Below the pieces are notes generated by a model. The model saw nothing but the letters and a program-made list of their open reading frames with translations. It did not search any database and was not told where the DNA came from. A program made the translations under genes and the position numbers. A stretch of 64,000 bases of DNA from Pseudomonas protegens (lineage in GTDB: Bacteria; Pseudomonadota; Gammaproteobacteria; Pseudomonadales; Pseudomonadaceae): the NCBI RefSeq assembly GCF_003363755.1, contig NZ_CP031396.1, positions 3,913,001 to 3,977,000 on the forward strand, in the 5' to 3' direction. Below, piece after piece: positions 1-8,797 of the stretch. How positions within the stretch are numbered: the first letter of the stretch is position 1; every line of letters begins with the position of its first letter.

Positions 1-71
1 GGTGGCCAACGCAAGTTGAAACCCTTTTGCAGGGTTTCGTAGGTGGGTGCCTGAGGGTCGATGATGTTCAT
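1..71 (-). CDS. N-terminal fragment of an unidentified protein (cut by window edge)
   Basis: Only the first 23 codons are present, reading MNIIDPQAPTYETL and ending ...NLRWP before the window edge. The ATG at 71 is preceded on the minus strand by AGGGAG, a good ribosome binding site, so the start is credible. I do not recognise the family from so short a stretch. It follows the methyltransferase at 365-1576 on the same strand after a gap of about 290 bp, so it may have its own promoter. Confidence 0.55.
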   Translation of the reverse strand, partial: MNIIDPQAPTYETLQKGFNLRWP

Positions 72-364
72 GGCTGACTCCCTGTCAGTGATGGTGAGCT
101 TGGCGACTTCCTGTCGAAACATGACCGCTTGAGTTGCGCCAGAGCTGTGGCTTGAGTGCGGCATATGCCCTGCACGCCTTAGAGACTAGTAGGCGTCATG
201 AGCTTGGTTTTTTTCTTTTGTGAAGTTGAGTCACTTCCCCGGCTGGCTCGGCGACTTTCAATGGCTTGCGGGTGACCCATGGGGTATCCGACGTCCGTTG
301 GTGAGGTCACTGGCCGCGGTGGTTATGCACAACGAGCATGGGTCGGAGTTGTCGTAGCAGGCGG
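72..364. other. Intergenic region, no gene seen
   Basis: This 293-bp gap holds no convincing ORF. A 10-bp palindrome GGCATATGCC lies at 160-169, and a short inverted repeat (ACGCCT/AGGCGT) lies close to it at about 175-197. Either could be an operator for the gene starting at 71, but nothing in the sequence ties them to a known regulator. Confidence 0.3.
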
Positions 365-1576
365 TTAAGGGCGCTCTGCCAGCAGGAGCAGATTGCGCGG
401 GGTCAAGGGAGCCTGGCAGAAGGTTCCGAGGCGCACGGCGTAGCCCTGTTCTTGCAGGAACAGCGCACGGTCCAGCACCAGCCACAATTCCAGCGGGCGG
501 CGGAACAGGCCCCGCAGCAGCTCCAGGTTGCGCACCTGGGCCAGGCGCTGCCAGCCGGCGGCTTCGAGCGCGGCCCAATCCTGGCAATCGACTGTGGATA
601 ACTCCTTGAGGGCGGCCAGGTCGCGGCAGTAGTCGGCGAAGGGTTTGTCCAGCCAGTGGCTGGGCAGCGAGGGTGTCGGCAGGTATTGGTCGAGCCCACG
701 TACTTGCCGTTGCAGCAGGTCGAAGGCCAGGCGCCGGGCCATGGAGCAGTCGCGCTGGCGCCGGACCCGAGCGCCGGCGGTGACGGTTTCGCTCATGGGC
801 AGTGCCAGGTCCTCCAGGGACAGTTCCAGGCGCGAGGCCTGGGCCGCTGTGGATAAGCCCCGGTAGTGGCTGGCGTGGGTGCGGTTGTAGCAGCACGGGG
901 CAATCGCCAGCTGTGGACAACCCTGCTGGCTGGCCAGCTGGATCAAGCGCACATGCAGATCGCCGCACGCATGCAGGGCCACCGGACTGTGCTCGGCGCA
1001 GAGCTGCTGGGGCGTGTCATCGGCCAGCACGTCCTGTTGCACATGACGCGCGGGCAAACCGTGGTGCCGGCTCAGTTGCTCGCCACTGTCGATCAGCGCC
1101 GGGTCGTATTCCAGGCAGGTCAGTTGCTGCCCGGGTTGCAACAGACGCCTGCCGAGGTGGCCCTTGCCGGAGCACCAGTCAAGCCAGTGAGTCGGAGCGC
1201 GGTCGAATTGCAGGCAGGCGGCGAAGGCTTCGATCTGCTGCCATTTACGCCCGGGCACGTCGACCTTGAGGCGCGGGTGAGGCGCGGGCAGTGCCTTTAT
1301 GGGAAGTTCGCCCAGCGCGCCGAGTGCTTGGGCCTGCTCCGCCAGTTGGGCAAAGGGCGCCGGCGCCTGGAGCTGCTGCGGATGGTTGTGGGCGGCTTCG
1401 GCGTCTTCCAGGGAGCGTTGGCTTAGCCACTGGGCCAGTTCGGGATGAGTGGATTCCCACGGCAGTTGCAGATGGTGGAACGGGCGCGGGCGCCAGAGCG
1501 CCTGGTGTTCAAGCAGGAAGCCGTCCAGGGCCTGGAAGCGATCGAGCAGCGCGGGGCCTTGGAGGATCGAGGGCAT
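365..1576 (-). CDS. Class I SAM-dependent methyltransferase, Methyltransf_32 / METTL25-like
   Basis: The protein has 403 residues. The middle carries a SAM-binding fold: DWCSGKGHLGR is the glycine-rich motif I, ALHACGDLH lies further on, and PCCYN resembles the motif of the Methyltransf_32 (METTL25-like) family. The substrate is unknown. It starts 48 bp after hisM on the same strand, so it may be read through from the his transporter operon, although a strong GC hairpin sits in the gap. No clear Shine-Dalgarno precedes the ATG at 1576; that start is the only early ATG that keeps the whole conserved N-terminus. I am confident of a methyltransferase fold and not of the target. Confidence 0.8.
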   Translation of the reverse strand: MPSILQGPALLDRFQALDGFLLEHQALWRPRPFHHLQLPWESTHPELAQWLSQRSLEDAEAAHNHPQQLQAPAPFAQLAEQAQALGALGELPIKALPAPHPRLKVDVPGRKWQQIEAFAACLQFDRAPTHWLDWCSGKGHLGRRLLQPGQQLTCLEYDPALIDSGEQLSRHHGLPARHVQQDVLADDTPQQLCAEHSPVALHACGDLHVRLIQLASQQGCPQLAIAPCCYNRTHASHYRGLSTAAQASRLELSLEDLALPMSETVTAGARVRRQRDCSMARRLAFDLLQRQVRGLDQYLPTPSLPSHWLDKPFADYCRDLAALKELSTVDCQDWAALEAAGWQRLAQVRNLELLRGLFRRPLELWLVLDRALFLQEQGYAVRLGTFCQAPLTPRNLLLLAERP

Positions 1577-1596
1577 GGGCGGTGGGTCCGGGCAGG

Positions 1597-1618
1597 CCCG
1601 CTCCCGGGCGGGAGCGGG
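1597..1618 (-). other. GC-rich hairpin between hisM and the methyltransferase gene
   Basis: Two perfect 10-bp arms (CCCGCTCCCG and CGGGAGCGGG) flank 2 bases. It lies wholly in the 48-bp gap downstream of the hisM stop. There is no T-tract, so it is not a normal terminator. It could stabilise the 3' end of the transporter mRNA or reduce expression of the next gene. Confidence 0.5.
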
Positions 1619-1624
1619 GGAAGG

Positions 1625-2314
1625 TCAGCGTCCCTGGCAGGCGTCGACTCGCAGCCAGCGTTCCAGCAGCTTGAAGCCGCGTACCAGGACGTAGGCCATC
1701 ACCAGGTAGAACAGCCCGGCGGCGAAGAAAATCTCCACCGGCAGGTAGGTGCGGGCAATGATGGTGCGTGCCATGCCGGTCAGTTCCAGCAGGGTTACGG
1801 TGCTGGCCAGGGCACTGGCCTTGAGCATCAGGATCACTTCGTTGCTGTAGGCCGGCAGGCCGATGCGCGCAGCGCGCGGCAGGATGATGTAGAACAGCGT
1901 CTTGGGTCGGGACATGCCCAGGGCCCGCGCGGCCTCGATTTCACCCGGCGGGATGGCCTGGATCGCACCGCGCAGGATCTCGGCGATGTAGGCCGCAGTG
2001 TGCAGGGTCATGGTCACGGTGGCGCACCAGAACGGATCGCGCAGATAGGGCCACAGTGCGCTTTCACGCACCGCATCGAACTGCGCCAGCCCGTAGTACA
2101 CCAGGAACAGCTGTACCAGCAGCGGTGTGCCGCGGAAGAAGAAAATGTAGGCGTAGGGCAGGGCGCGCACGTACCACAGCCGTGATGAGCGGGCGATGCC
2201 CAGGGGGATCGCCAGCAGCAGGCCGGCGATGACCGCGATGGCCACCAGCTCCAGGGTCAGGGTTGCACCCTGAGCCAGCTTTGGCAGCCATTTGATGATC
2301 ACTTCCCAGTTCAT
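1625..2314 (-). CDS. hisM: ABC transporter permease, histidine / basic amino acid type (HisM)
   Basis: This 229-residue inner-membrane permease belongs to the HisMQ family of polar amino acid importers. It has about five hydrophobic segments and the cytoplasmic EAA loop, seen as EIEAARALGMSRPKTLFYIILP, with which it would contact the HisP ATPase. The ATG at 2314 overlaps the hisQ stop by four bases (ATGA), indicating translational coupling; a longer reading of the frame upstream would run across hisQ in the wrong frame and is rejected. Together with hisQ, hisJ and hisP it completes an importer. The substrate is probably histidine or arginine/ornithine/lysine; the sequence alone does not decide. 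Confidence 0.88.
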   Translation of the reverse strand: MNWEVIIKWLPKLAQGATLTLELVAIAVIAGLLLAIPLGIARSSRLWYVRALPYAYIFFFRGTPLLVQLFLVYYGLAQFDAVRESALWPYLRDPFWCATVTMTLHTAAYIAEILRGAIQAIPPGEIEAARALGMSRPKTLFYIILPRAARIGLPAYSNEVILMLKASALASTVTLLELTGMARTIIARTYLPVEIFFAAGLFYLVMAYVLVRGFKLLERWLRVDACQGR

Positions 2315-3006
2315 TGGGCGCTCCTTGCGAAGCCGCGAGCGGCGCGTTTTTCCAGGAAGTGCATGCCGGTCATGGCCAGTACGGTCAGGCCCAGGTACAT
2401 GAAGGCGGCGACCATATAGAAGGTGAACGGCTGCTTGGAAACGGTCACGGCAATCTGCGAGTGACGCATGATTTCTTCCAGGCCGATCACCGACACCAGG
2501 GCGGTGTCCTTCATCAGGATCATGAACAGGTTGCCCAGGCCCGGCAGGGCGATGCGCCACATCTGCGGCATGATCAGCCGGGTGAAGATCCGCCATTTCG
2601 ACAGGCCCAGGGCCATGCCGGCTTCACGGTGGCCCTTGGGAATGGCCAGGATCGCGCCGCGGAACACTTCGGTGGCGTAGGCGCCGAAGCACAGGCCAAG
2701 GGCGATCACCCCGGCGGCGAAGGCATTGAGTTCAAGATCGGGGTTGCCGAAGAACTCGCCCAGGGCACGCATCAGGTTGACCGTACCGAAGTAGATGAGC
2801 AGGACCCAGAGCAGCTCGGGAACGCCGCGCACCAGGGTCGAATAAGCGCCGCCAAGCCATTGCAGCGGCTTGTACGGAGAAGTCTTGGCCAAGGCGCCGA
2901 GCAGACCGAGCACCAGCCCCAGGCACAATGCCGAGAGGGCCAGCTTGACGGTCATCAGCGCGCCGGCGGCGAGCGCCGGGCCGAATCCGTAGAGATCGAT
3001 ATTCAT
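2311..3006 (-). CDS. hisQ: ABC transporter permease, histidine / basic amino acid type (HisQ)
   Basis: This 231-residue permease is the partner of hisM. It has hydrophobic segments throughout and an EAA-type loop (HREAGMALGLSKWRIFTRLIMP). It starts with an N-terminal membrane segment at about residues 10-35 and lies 65 bp after hisJ. HisQ and HisM form the heterodimeric channel of type I amino acid importers. It overlaps hisM by 4 bp. Assignment to the histidine/lysine/arginine/ornithine group is by family and operon layout; the exact substrate is inferred. Confidence 0.88.
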   Translation of the reverse strand: MNIDLYGFGPALAAGALMTVKLALSALCLGLVLGLLGALAKTSPYKPLQWLGGAYSTLVRGVPELLWVLLIYFGTVNLMRALGEFFGNPDLELNAFAAGVIALGLCFGAYATEVFRGAILAIPKGHREAGMALGLSKWRIFTRLIMPQMWRIALPGLGNLFMILMKDTALVSVIGLEEIMRHSQIAVTVSKQPFTFYMVAAFMYLGLTVLAMTGMHFLEKRAARGFARSAQ

Positions 3007-3071
3007 GGGGTCTGGATGGCTTTGCTAAGGACCGGCGCCCAGGGGGCAGGCGCCGGTCAGGCAAGTCAGTA

Positions 3072-3824
3072 TCAATAGATGCTGAACGGGAAGTACTTGT
3101 CGTTGATCTTCTTGTAAGTGCCGTCGGCCACGATTTCCTTCAGGGCGGCGTTGAGTCTCTCGCGCAGTGGATCTTTCTTGCGCACGGCAATCCCGATCTT
3201 GTCGCTTTCTTCAACCGGGTCGCCCTTGAACTCGTAAGGCTTGCCGGCTTCGCTTTTCAGCCACTCGTAGTTGACGTACTTGTCGGCCAGGATCGCGTCC
3301 AGGCGGCCAGAGGTCAGGTCCAGGTAGGCGTTTTCCTGGGTGTCGTAGAGCTTGATGGTGATGTCGTCACCCAGGTTGTCTTCCAGCCAGGTGCCGGCCA
3401 GGGTCGCCCGTTGCGCGCCGATGATCTTGCCCTTGAGCGAGGCCTTGTCGGTCTTGAAGTCGGTTTTGTCTTTAGGGGCGATGAACTGCAGCTTGTTGGA
3501 GTAGTACGGGTCGGTGAAGTCCACCGCCTGCTTGCGCTCGTCGGTGATCGACAGCGAGGAGATCAGGAAGTCGAACTTCTTCGCGTTCAGGGCCGGAATG
3601 ATGCCGTCCCAGTCGGAAGTGACCACGGTGCATTCGACCTTCATCTTGGCGCACAGGGCGTCGCCGATGTCCTTGTCGAAGCCGACCACCTGGCCGCTGG
3701 CATCCTTGTTGTTGAACGGTGGGTAGGCGGCCTCGATGCCCATTTTCAGGGTCTCGGCGGCAGCGCTGGCGCTGAAAGCCAGAGTGACGGCAGCGGCCAG
3801 GAGGATCTTCTTATAGCTCTGCAT
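3072..3824 (-). CDS. hisJ: Periplasmic amino acid-binding protein of the HisJ/ArgT family
   Basis: The 250-residue protein has an N-terminal signal peptide ending near ASAAAE (about residue 23) and then the SBP_bac_3 fold. The opening LKMGIEAAYPPFNNKDASG and the SSLSITDERKQAVDFTDPYY stretch are signatures of lysine/arginine/ornithine/histidine receptors; GAQRATLAGTWLED is the anion-contacting region of the second lobe. It delivers substrate to HisQM. It sits 13 bp after hisP and 65 bp before hisQ, so the order is P-J-Q-M. The receptor could be named for arginine/ornithine as easily as for histidine. Confidence 0.87.
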   Translation of the reverse strand: MQSYKKILLAAAVTLAFSASAAAETLKMGIEAAYPPFNNKDASGQVVGFDKDIGDALCAKMKVECTVVTSDWDGIIPALNAKKFDFLISSLSITDERKQAVDFTDPYYSNKLQFIAPKDKTDFKTDKASLKGKIIGAQRATLAGTWLEDNLGDDITIKLYDTQENAYLDLTSGRLDAILADKYVNYEWLKSEAGKPYEFKGDPVEESDKIGIAVRKKDPLRERLNAALKEIVADGTYKKINDKYFPFSIY

Positions 3825-3837
3825 GCGTGTAGCTCCG

Positions 3838-4611
3838 TTAGCGGTTGCTGGACATGAATTGTTTGCAGCGTGCCGAAAGCGGGTTCTCGAAGACCTGCTG
3901 TGGCGATCCCTGCTCTTCGATCAGGCCCTGGTGAAGGAATACCACTTCACTGGAGACCTGGCGGGCAAAGCTCATTTCATGGGTGACCAGCAGCATGGTA
4001 CGGCCTTCGTCGGCCAGGGCGCGGATCACGTTGAGGACTTCCTGGACCATTTCCGGGTCCAGGGCCGAGGTCGGCTCGTCGAACAGGATGACTTTGGGTT
4101 GCATCGCCAGAGTGCGGGCGATGGCGGCGCGTTGCTGCTGGCCGCCGGACAGCTGGGCCGGGTAGGCGTGGCGCTTGTCGGCGATACCGACCTTGGCCAG
4201 CAGCGCTTCGGCCACTTCGATGGCCTCGGCCTTGCTCTGGCCCAGCACCCGGCGCGGTGCCTCGATGATGTTGTCGAGCACGCTCATGTGTGGCCAGAGA
4301 TTGAAATTCTGGAAGACGAACCCGATTTCGCTGCGCAGGCGGTTGATCTGCTTGCCGTCGGCGGCCACCAGCTCGCCGTTTTTCGCGGCCTTGAGTTTGA
4401 GCTCTTCGCCGGCCACCAGGATCTGGCCCTGGTGCGGGTTTTCCAGCAGGTTGATGCAACGCAGGAAAGTGGACTTGCCGGAGCCGGAGGAACCCAGGAT
4501 CGATATCACGTCACCGTCGCGTGCGGTCAGCGAGATACCTTTGAGTACCTCCTGAGTGCCGTAGCGTTTGTGCAAGTTGCGGATTTCAAGCGCGGGCGTG
4601 GCCTCAGCCAT
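3838..4611 (-). CDS. hisP: ABC transporter ATP-binding protein, amino acid importer (HisP)
   Basis: This 257-residue ATPase has all the expected motifs in order: Walker A GSSGSGKST (about 36-44), Q-loop in FVFQNFNLWPH, ABC signature LSGGQQQR, Walker B VILFDEPTSALD and the switch histidine in LLVTHEMSFA. Insert residues near KNGELVAADGKQINRLR are typical of the HisP/GlnQ branch. It is the first gene of the minus-strand hisPJQM set and powers uptake through HisQM. No obvious promoter box stands out in the 565-bp region before it, which it shares with gabP on the other strand. Confidence 0.9.
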   Translation of the reverse strand: MAEATPALEIRNLHKRYGTQEVLKGISLTARDGDVISILGSSGSGKSTFLRCINLLENPHQGQILVAGEELKLKAAKNGELVAADGKQINRLRSEIGFVFQNFNLWPHMSVLDNIIEAPRRVLGQSKAEAIEVAEALLAKVGIADKRHAYPAQLSGGQQQRAAIARTLAMQPKVILFDEPTSALDPEMVQEVLNVIRALADEGRTMLLVTHEMSFARQVSSEVVFLHQGLIEEQGSPQQVFENPLSARCKQFMSSNR

Positions 4612-5067
4612 GTGCGGTCCTCATAGAGTTCATTGTGCTCCTGCTGTTGGCGGCCTTCCTGGCGAGGCGCCAAGCTAGCATAGGGTTCCAAGCGCAGCCA
4701 ACAGCGCTACCGGAGGTAAACAGAGGGTGTGTGGCAGGTTGTCGCATCAGCACAGAAGACTGTCGCCCCATCAACAACCGAACGCCCGTTTGAACCCTGA
4801 ATTCGCCTGAAATCCGGTAGGTGTCGCGTAAAAAAAGGCGCGATGGTGCCAGCTTTGGCCGGGTGTTGGAAGGGTTAACGGGCCAAAGGTCGTGGATCTG
4901 CTTCCTAATTGTGCATCACGCACTTTGGGGGTGTGTTTCTGGTGCGCTGTTTCGTCCTACAAAGTGAGTCGCCCGGTAACGAAGTGGCGAAATACCATTG
5001 TTCTCAATGACTTGGGATTTCCATCGGTCGGCTCGCCAACCCCTGTTGTCCGGGACTCTGTAACATT
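4612..5067. other. Divergent promoter region between hisP and gabP
   Basis: No gene is supported here. An open frame in phase with gabP runs back to 4892, but it lies upstream of the sigma-54 type element and lacks codon usage like the neighbours. The stretch should hold the hisP promoter on the minus strand and activator sites for gabP; I see no clear consensus for either. Confidence 0.4.
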
Positions 5068-5084
5068 TTGGCGCAATTCTTGCG
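5068..5084 (+). promoter_or_regulatory. Candidate sigma-54 (RpoN) -24/-12 promoter for gabP
   Basis: The sequence TTGGCGCAATTCTTGCG has the invariant GG (5070-5071) and GC (5082-5083) ten bases apart, matching the TGGC-N7-TTGC form of RpoN promoters. It ends 93 bases before the gabP ATG, a plausible leader length. An enhancer-binding protein site would be expected within roughly 200 bp upstream and was not identified. Confidence 0.6.
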
Positions 5085-5176
5085 TACGAAATAAAGAACG
5101 CCCTGTTGAATTCTTTTTACGAGAACGAATGCAGACCGGGTGGAGTGACTCTTTTTTCGTTGCAAAGGTGCTTTTC

Positions 5177-6568
5177 ATGAGCGGTACGCAACTCTCCAAT
5201 GACCTCGAACAGGGGCTCAAACCACGGCATGTGACCATGCTGTCGATCGCCGGCGTTATCGGCGCGGGTCTCTTCGTCGGCTCCGGCCACGCCATCGCCG
5301 AGGCCGGTCCGGCCGTGCTGCTGGCTTACGCCGCTGCCGGCACCCTGGTGGTGCTGGTGATGCGCATGCTGGCGGAAATGGCCGTCGCCTCGCCGGACAC
5401 CGGGTCGTTCTCGACCTACGCCGATCGGGCCATTGGCCACTGGGCCGGTTTCACCATCGGTTGGCTGTACTGGTGGTTCTGGGTGCTGGTGATCCCGCTG
5501 GAAGCCAACGCCGCTGCAACCATCCTGCATGCCTGGTTCCCCAACGTGGCGATCTGGGTCTTCACCCTGGTGATCACCCTGCTGCTGACCGCTACCAACC
5601 TGTTCAGCGTGAAGAACTACGGCGAGTTCGAGTTCTGGTTCGCCTTGATCAAGGTGGTGGCCATCATCGGCTTCGTGATCCTCGGCCTGGCCGCCATCTG
5701 TGGCTTGCTGCCCAACAGCCAGGTCAGCGGCGTCTCGCACCTGGTGGACACCCAAGGCTTCATGCCCAACGGCATGGGCGCGGTGTTGGCCGCCATGCTG
5801 ACCACCATGTTCTCCTTCATGGGGACCGAGATCGTCACCATCGCTGCGGCGGAATCCCACAACCCGGGCAAACAGATTTCCAAGGCCACCAATTCGGTGA
5901 TCTGGCGGATCGGTCTGTTCTACCTGGTGTCGATCTTCATCGTCGTGGCCCTGGTGCCGTGGAACGACCCAAGCCTGGCCCAGGTCGGTTCCTACCAGAC
6001 CGTGCTCGATCGCATGGGCATTCCCAACGCCAAGCTGATCGTCGATCTGGTGGTGCTGGTGGCCGTGACCAGTTGCCTGAACTCGGCGCTCTACACCGCC
6101 TCGCGCATGCTCTTCTCCCTGGGCAAGCGGGGCGATGCTCCGGCTGTGGCCAAGCGCACCAATGCCAGCGGCACGCCATATTGGGCGGTGATCCTGTCCA
6201 CCGCTGCGGCCTTCCTTGCGGTGTTCGCCAACTATGTAGCGCCGGCTGCGGTGTTCGAGTTCCTCCTGGCCAGTTCCGGCGCCATCGCCTTGCTGGTCTA
6301 CCTGGTGATTGCCGTATCGCAACTGCGCATGCGCCAGAAACGCATGGCCGTCGGCGAGAAGATCGCCTTCCGCATGTGGCTGTTCCCAGGGCTGACCTAC
6401 GCGGTGATCGTGTTCATCGTCGCGATCCTGGGCATCATGCTGTTCCAGGAAGAGCATCGGGTGGAGATCCTCGCCACTGGCCTGCTCAGTGTCATCGTCA
6501 TCGCTGCGGGCCTGTTGGTGGCCCGTCGGCGCAAGGCCGAGCGCAGCGGGGCTCTGGCGCTGAACTGA
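5177..6568 (+). CDS. gabP: GABA / amino acid permease of the APC family
   Basis: The 463-residue inner-membrane transporter has the APC signature at its first membrane segment (LSIAGVIGAGLFVGSGHAI) and about twelve hydrophobic segments. MGTEIVTIAAAESHNPGKQI in the middle is the conserved amino acid transporter motif, and the similarity is strongest to gamma-aminobutyrate permease GabP / BauD. The start at 5177 is preferred over in-frame codons further upstream because AAGGTG precedes it at a good distance and the family usually begins close to LKPRHV. A sigma-54 type promoter lies upstream and a terminator downstream, so it is probably a single-gene unit. Other small amino acids are possible substrates. 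Confidence 0.87.
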   Translation: MSGTQLSNDLEQGLKPRHVTMLSIAGVIGAGLFVGSGHAIAEAGPAVLLAYAAAGTLVVLVMRMLAEMAVASPDTGSFSTYADRAIGHWAGFTIGWLYWWFWVLVIPLEANAAATILHAWFPNVAIWVFTLVITLLLTATNLFSVKNYGEFEFWFALIKVVAIIGFVILGLAAICGLLPNSQVSGVSHLVDTQGFMPNGMGAVLAAMLTTMFSFMGTEIVTIAAAESHNPGKQISKATNSVIWRIGLFYLVSIFIVVALVPWNDPSLAQVGSYQTVLDRMGIPNAKLIVDLVVLVAVTSCLNSALYTASRMLFSLGKRGDAPAVAKRTNASGTPYWAVILSTAAAFLAVFANYVAPAAVFEFLLASSGAIALLVYLVIAVSQLRMRQKRMAVGEKIAFRMWLFPGLTYAVIVFIVAILGIMLFQEEHRVEILATGLLSVIVIAAGLLVARRRKAERSGALALN

Positions 6569-6595
6569 CGGTTTGATTCACTGCTTGTGGAAAAT

Positions 6596-6625
6596 GGCTG
6601 CGCTCAGAGATGACCGCGGCCTTTT
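6596..6625 (+). terminator. Rho-independent terminator after gabP
   Basis: The arms GGCTGCGCTCA and TGACCGCGGCC pair with one wobble and one mismatch around a GAGA loop, followed by TTTTT. It begins 27 bp after the gabP stop. Its right arm and tail are almost identical to the terminator at 8798-8829. Confidence 0.75.
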
Positions 6626-6756
6626 TCATGTCCGAATGCGAGGTGGCATGTCTGTTTGTGGCGGGCTGATGCTCAGTCGCGGTCTGGCGTCGGGGCGCTT
6701 TACGCTCGCAGGTCGCCTGCTGATAATCCACCGCTCGGTCAGCTTGGGATGCGGCG

Positions 6757-8787
6757 ATGAAGGGCTTGGACATGGATTTTGCCGAGTGGGAAAAGCTCGA
6801 CCTTGAATGGCATCAGGGGTTTGCCTTTATGGAGGGGGCGCTGTTGGTGGAGGAGCGGGCCCGGGACGTGTACCTCATGCTGCAGCGTGAGGGGCGGACG
6901 CCGGCTGAGCAGGCTTCTCAGGCCGCGGCCGAGCAATACCCGGTTTCCCCCCTGGTAGAGGGCGAGCCGCTCTGGCGCCATCGTGTTCATCGGCACCTGC
7001 TGCGTGATGCCCGGGCCGATTACTATGCCTTGCCCCGTTACTTCGAACGTTACGGCTACCACCCGTTGCAGGCGTTGCCGATGCGCGTGTGTCGCGGGTT
7101 GCGAAGCCTGGGCCATGACCATTGGAGCGATCACCAGCGGGCCTACTTCTGTCACGACTATGGGCTGGCGCTGATCGAGGACGCACACCCAGAGCGTCTG
7201 GCGCTGCTGGACCCGGTGCCGGAGGACTGGCCTTCATCTGCGGTGCTGTTCAGTGACGGCGCCAAGGTCTTCCTGGGCGCACGGGCGATCGCCAGCGCCG
7301 AGGACCGGGTGCGTGGCACCAACCATCCGGCTTATCAGGTGATCAATGATCAGGTCTGCCGGGGCGGCGTGCCGCTGCACCAGAAGGACGGTTCGCCGTT
7401 GCCGATTGCCAATCCGGACGGTTTTCACATGCTGGCCCGGCGCTGGGGCACCGATGGGCATTCGGTGATCGTCCAGGCGCAGCAGGGCTCCAGTATTGCC
7501 TACGAGTATTTCTACCGCATCGACAAGGCCGATCTGGCGACGTTCTGTGTGCTCAATGAGCGCTACGCCAAGGACGCCCAACGGGCCTACTTCCTGACCG
7601 GGAAGACCCTGCGTTATGTCGGCGACTTTCGCTTGCTGAACCGCGTTGAGTCGGTGTTCGATGCTGCGGGACGAGTCTTGAGTCGCAGTGAAACGCCGGA
7701 CCCGTACGTGGCTGTGGACGACCAGTTTGTCTACTGCAATGGCACCCGCTTGCGCGGGGCCCATGCTCCGAGTTTTCGCCACCTGGGGTTTCATTACTAC
7801 GCCGACGAGCAGCGCGCCTATCTGTTCAACAAGCCGCTGGACGTGGATGTGCAGAGTTTTGTGGTGGCCCGGCTGGAGCGCGGTGAGTACAACCATTCAC
7901 CGGTGCTGGTGGGCGACAAGCACGGCCCTCTCGGTTCGGCTGGGGTGATTGATGACGGGATGCTGCAGGAGTGGGCCGCGTTCTTCGAGGCCCACCCGCA
8001 GCTGCAGGGCTACTGGTGGCACCGTTTGCAAAAGCCCTGTGAGCCAGCGTCGACAACGCCCGCCCTGCGCTCCATCGGCTTGGGGTTTGAGCTGGGGCAC
8101 CAGGTGCACTTTCATGGTCGCGCTATCAATGGTCTGGATGCCGGCAGTTTCAAGCTGCTGGACACGCACCTGTGCGGTGATGCCAACGGCTTGTACCTGA
8201 TCCCCTTTCATCGTGCCGAGACCCAGGTGCCGGAGCGATTTTCTTCAGCCTCCGTCGATCAGTACCGTGCCCTGGGTGGGCCCTATCTGACCGATGGCCA
8301 GACGGTTTTTTGCCACAGGGTCTTTTATCAGGCGCCTGAGCCGCTGGGTAAGGCGGATCTGGCCAGCTTCGAGTCTTGTGGGCATGGCTGGGCCAGGGAT
8401 AAGGGCGCGGTGTACTACTACAGCGAAAGAAAAAGGAACCTCGACCCGGCCCACACGCGCTTCATGGGCAGCTACGCCTTCAGCGCGACGCAGATGTTTT
8501 CTGCCGGCAAGGCGCTGGAGGTGGAGTTCAGCCCGGAAGAAGTGAGGGTTCCCCATCCGGACTTCTTGCAGCTGGGCACGCGCAAGCTGTTCTGTGGCCG
8601 GCGCCCGGTGAGTGCCAAGCGCATCGACCTGGCCAGCCTGGAGTTTCTCGCGGACCGCTATGCACGGGACAAACAGCGTTTTTACCATTACGACGGTTAC
8701 ACCACGCTCAGCGAAATCAGTGCCGAGCAGTTCCACCAGGCGATGACGAAGGATTCGGCAGAGGCTGCTGAAAAGTTGGCGTTCTGA
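6757..8787 (+). CDS. DKNYY-repeat protein of unknown function
   Basis: The 676-residue protein has no signal peptide or membrane segment. It carries repeated motifs of the DKNYY family, for example YAKDAQRAYFLTGKTL, YYADEQRAYLFNKPL, WARDKGAVYYYSERK and YARDKQRFYHYDG, each an aromatic-rich strand with Asp-Lys/Glu-Gln. Proteins with DKNYY repeats often sit near toxin, immunity or secretion genes, but none is seen here: the gene is enclosed by two similar terminators and looks like a one-gene unit. A second ATG at 6772 (MDFAEWEKL) is an alternative start; neither has a strong ribosome site. No enzyme activity can be assigned. Confidence 0.8.
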   Translation: MKGLDMDFAEWEKLDLEWHQGFAFMEGALLVEERARDVYLMLQREGRTPAEQASQAAAEQYPVSPLVEGEPLWRHRVHRHLLRDARADYYALPRYFERYGYHPLQALPMRVCRGLRSLGHDHWSDHQRAYFCHDYGLALIEDAHPERLALLDPVPEDWPSSAVLFSDGAKVFLGARAIASAEDRVRGTNHPAYQVINDQVCRGGVPLHQKDGSPLPIANPDGFHMLARRWGTDGHSVIVQAQQGSSIAYEYFYRIDKADLATFCVLNERYAKDAQRAYFLTGKTLRYVGDFRLLNRVESVFDAAGRVLSRSETPDPYVAVDDQFVYCNGTRLRGAHAPSFRHLGFHYYADEQRAYLFNKPLDVDVQSFVVARLERGEYNHSPVLVGDKHGPLGSAGVIDDGMLQEWAAFFEAHPQLQGYWWHRLQKPCEPASTTPALRSIGLGFELGHQVHFHGRAINGLDAGSFKLLDTHLCGDANGLYLIPFHRAETQVPERFSSASVDQYRALGGPYLTDGQTVFCHRVFYQAPEPLGKADLASFESCGHGWARDKGAVYYYSERKRNLDPAHTRFMGSYAFSATQMFSAGKALEVEFSPEEVRVPHPDFLQLGTRKLFCGRRPVSAKRIDLASLEFLADRYARDKQRFYHYDGYTTLSEISAEQFHQAMTKDSAEAAEKLAF

Positions 8788-8797
8788 GTGACAAAAA

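Noticed and set aside
4892..5176. 95-codon N-terminal extension of gabP
   Set aside because: It would run upstream of and through the sigma-54 type promoter, has no ribosome site and does not resemble the family N-terminus.
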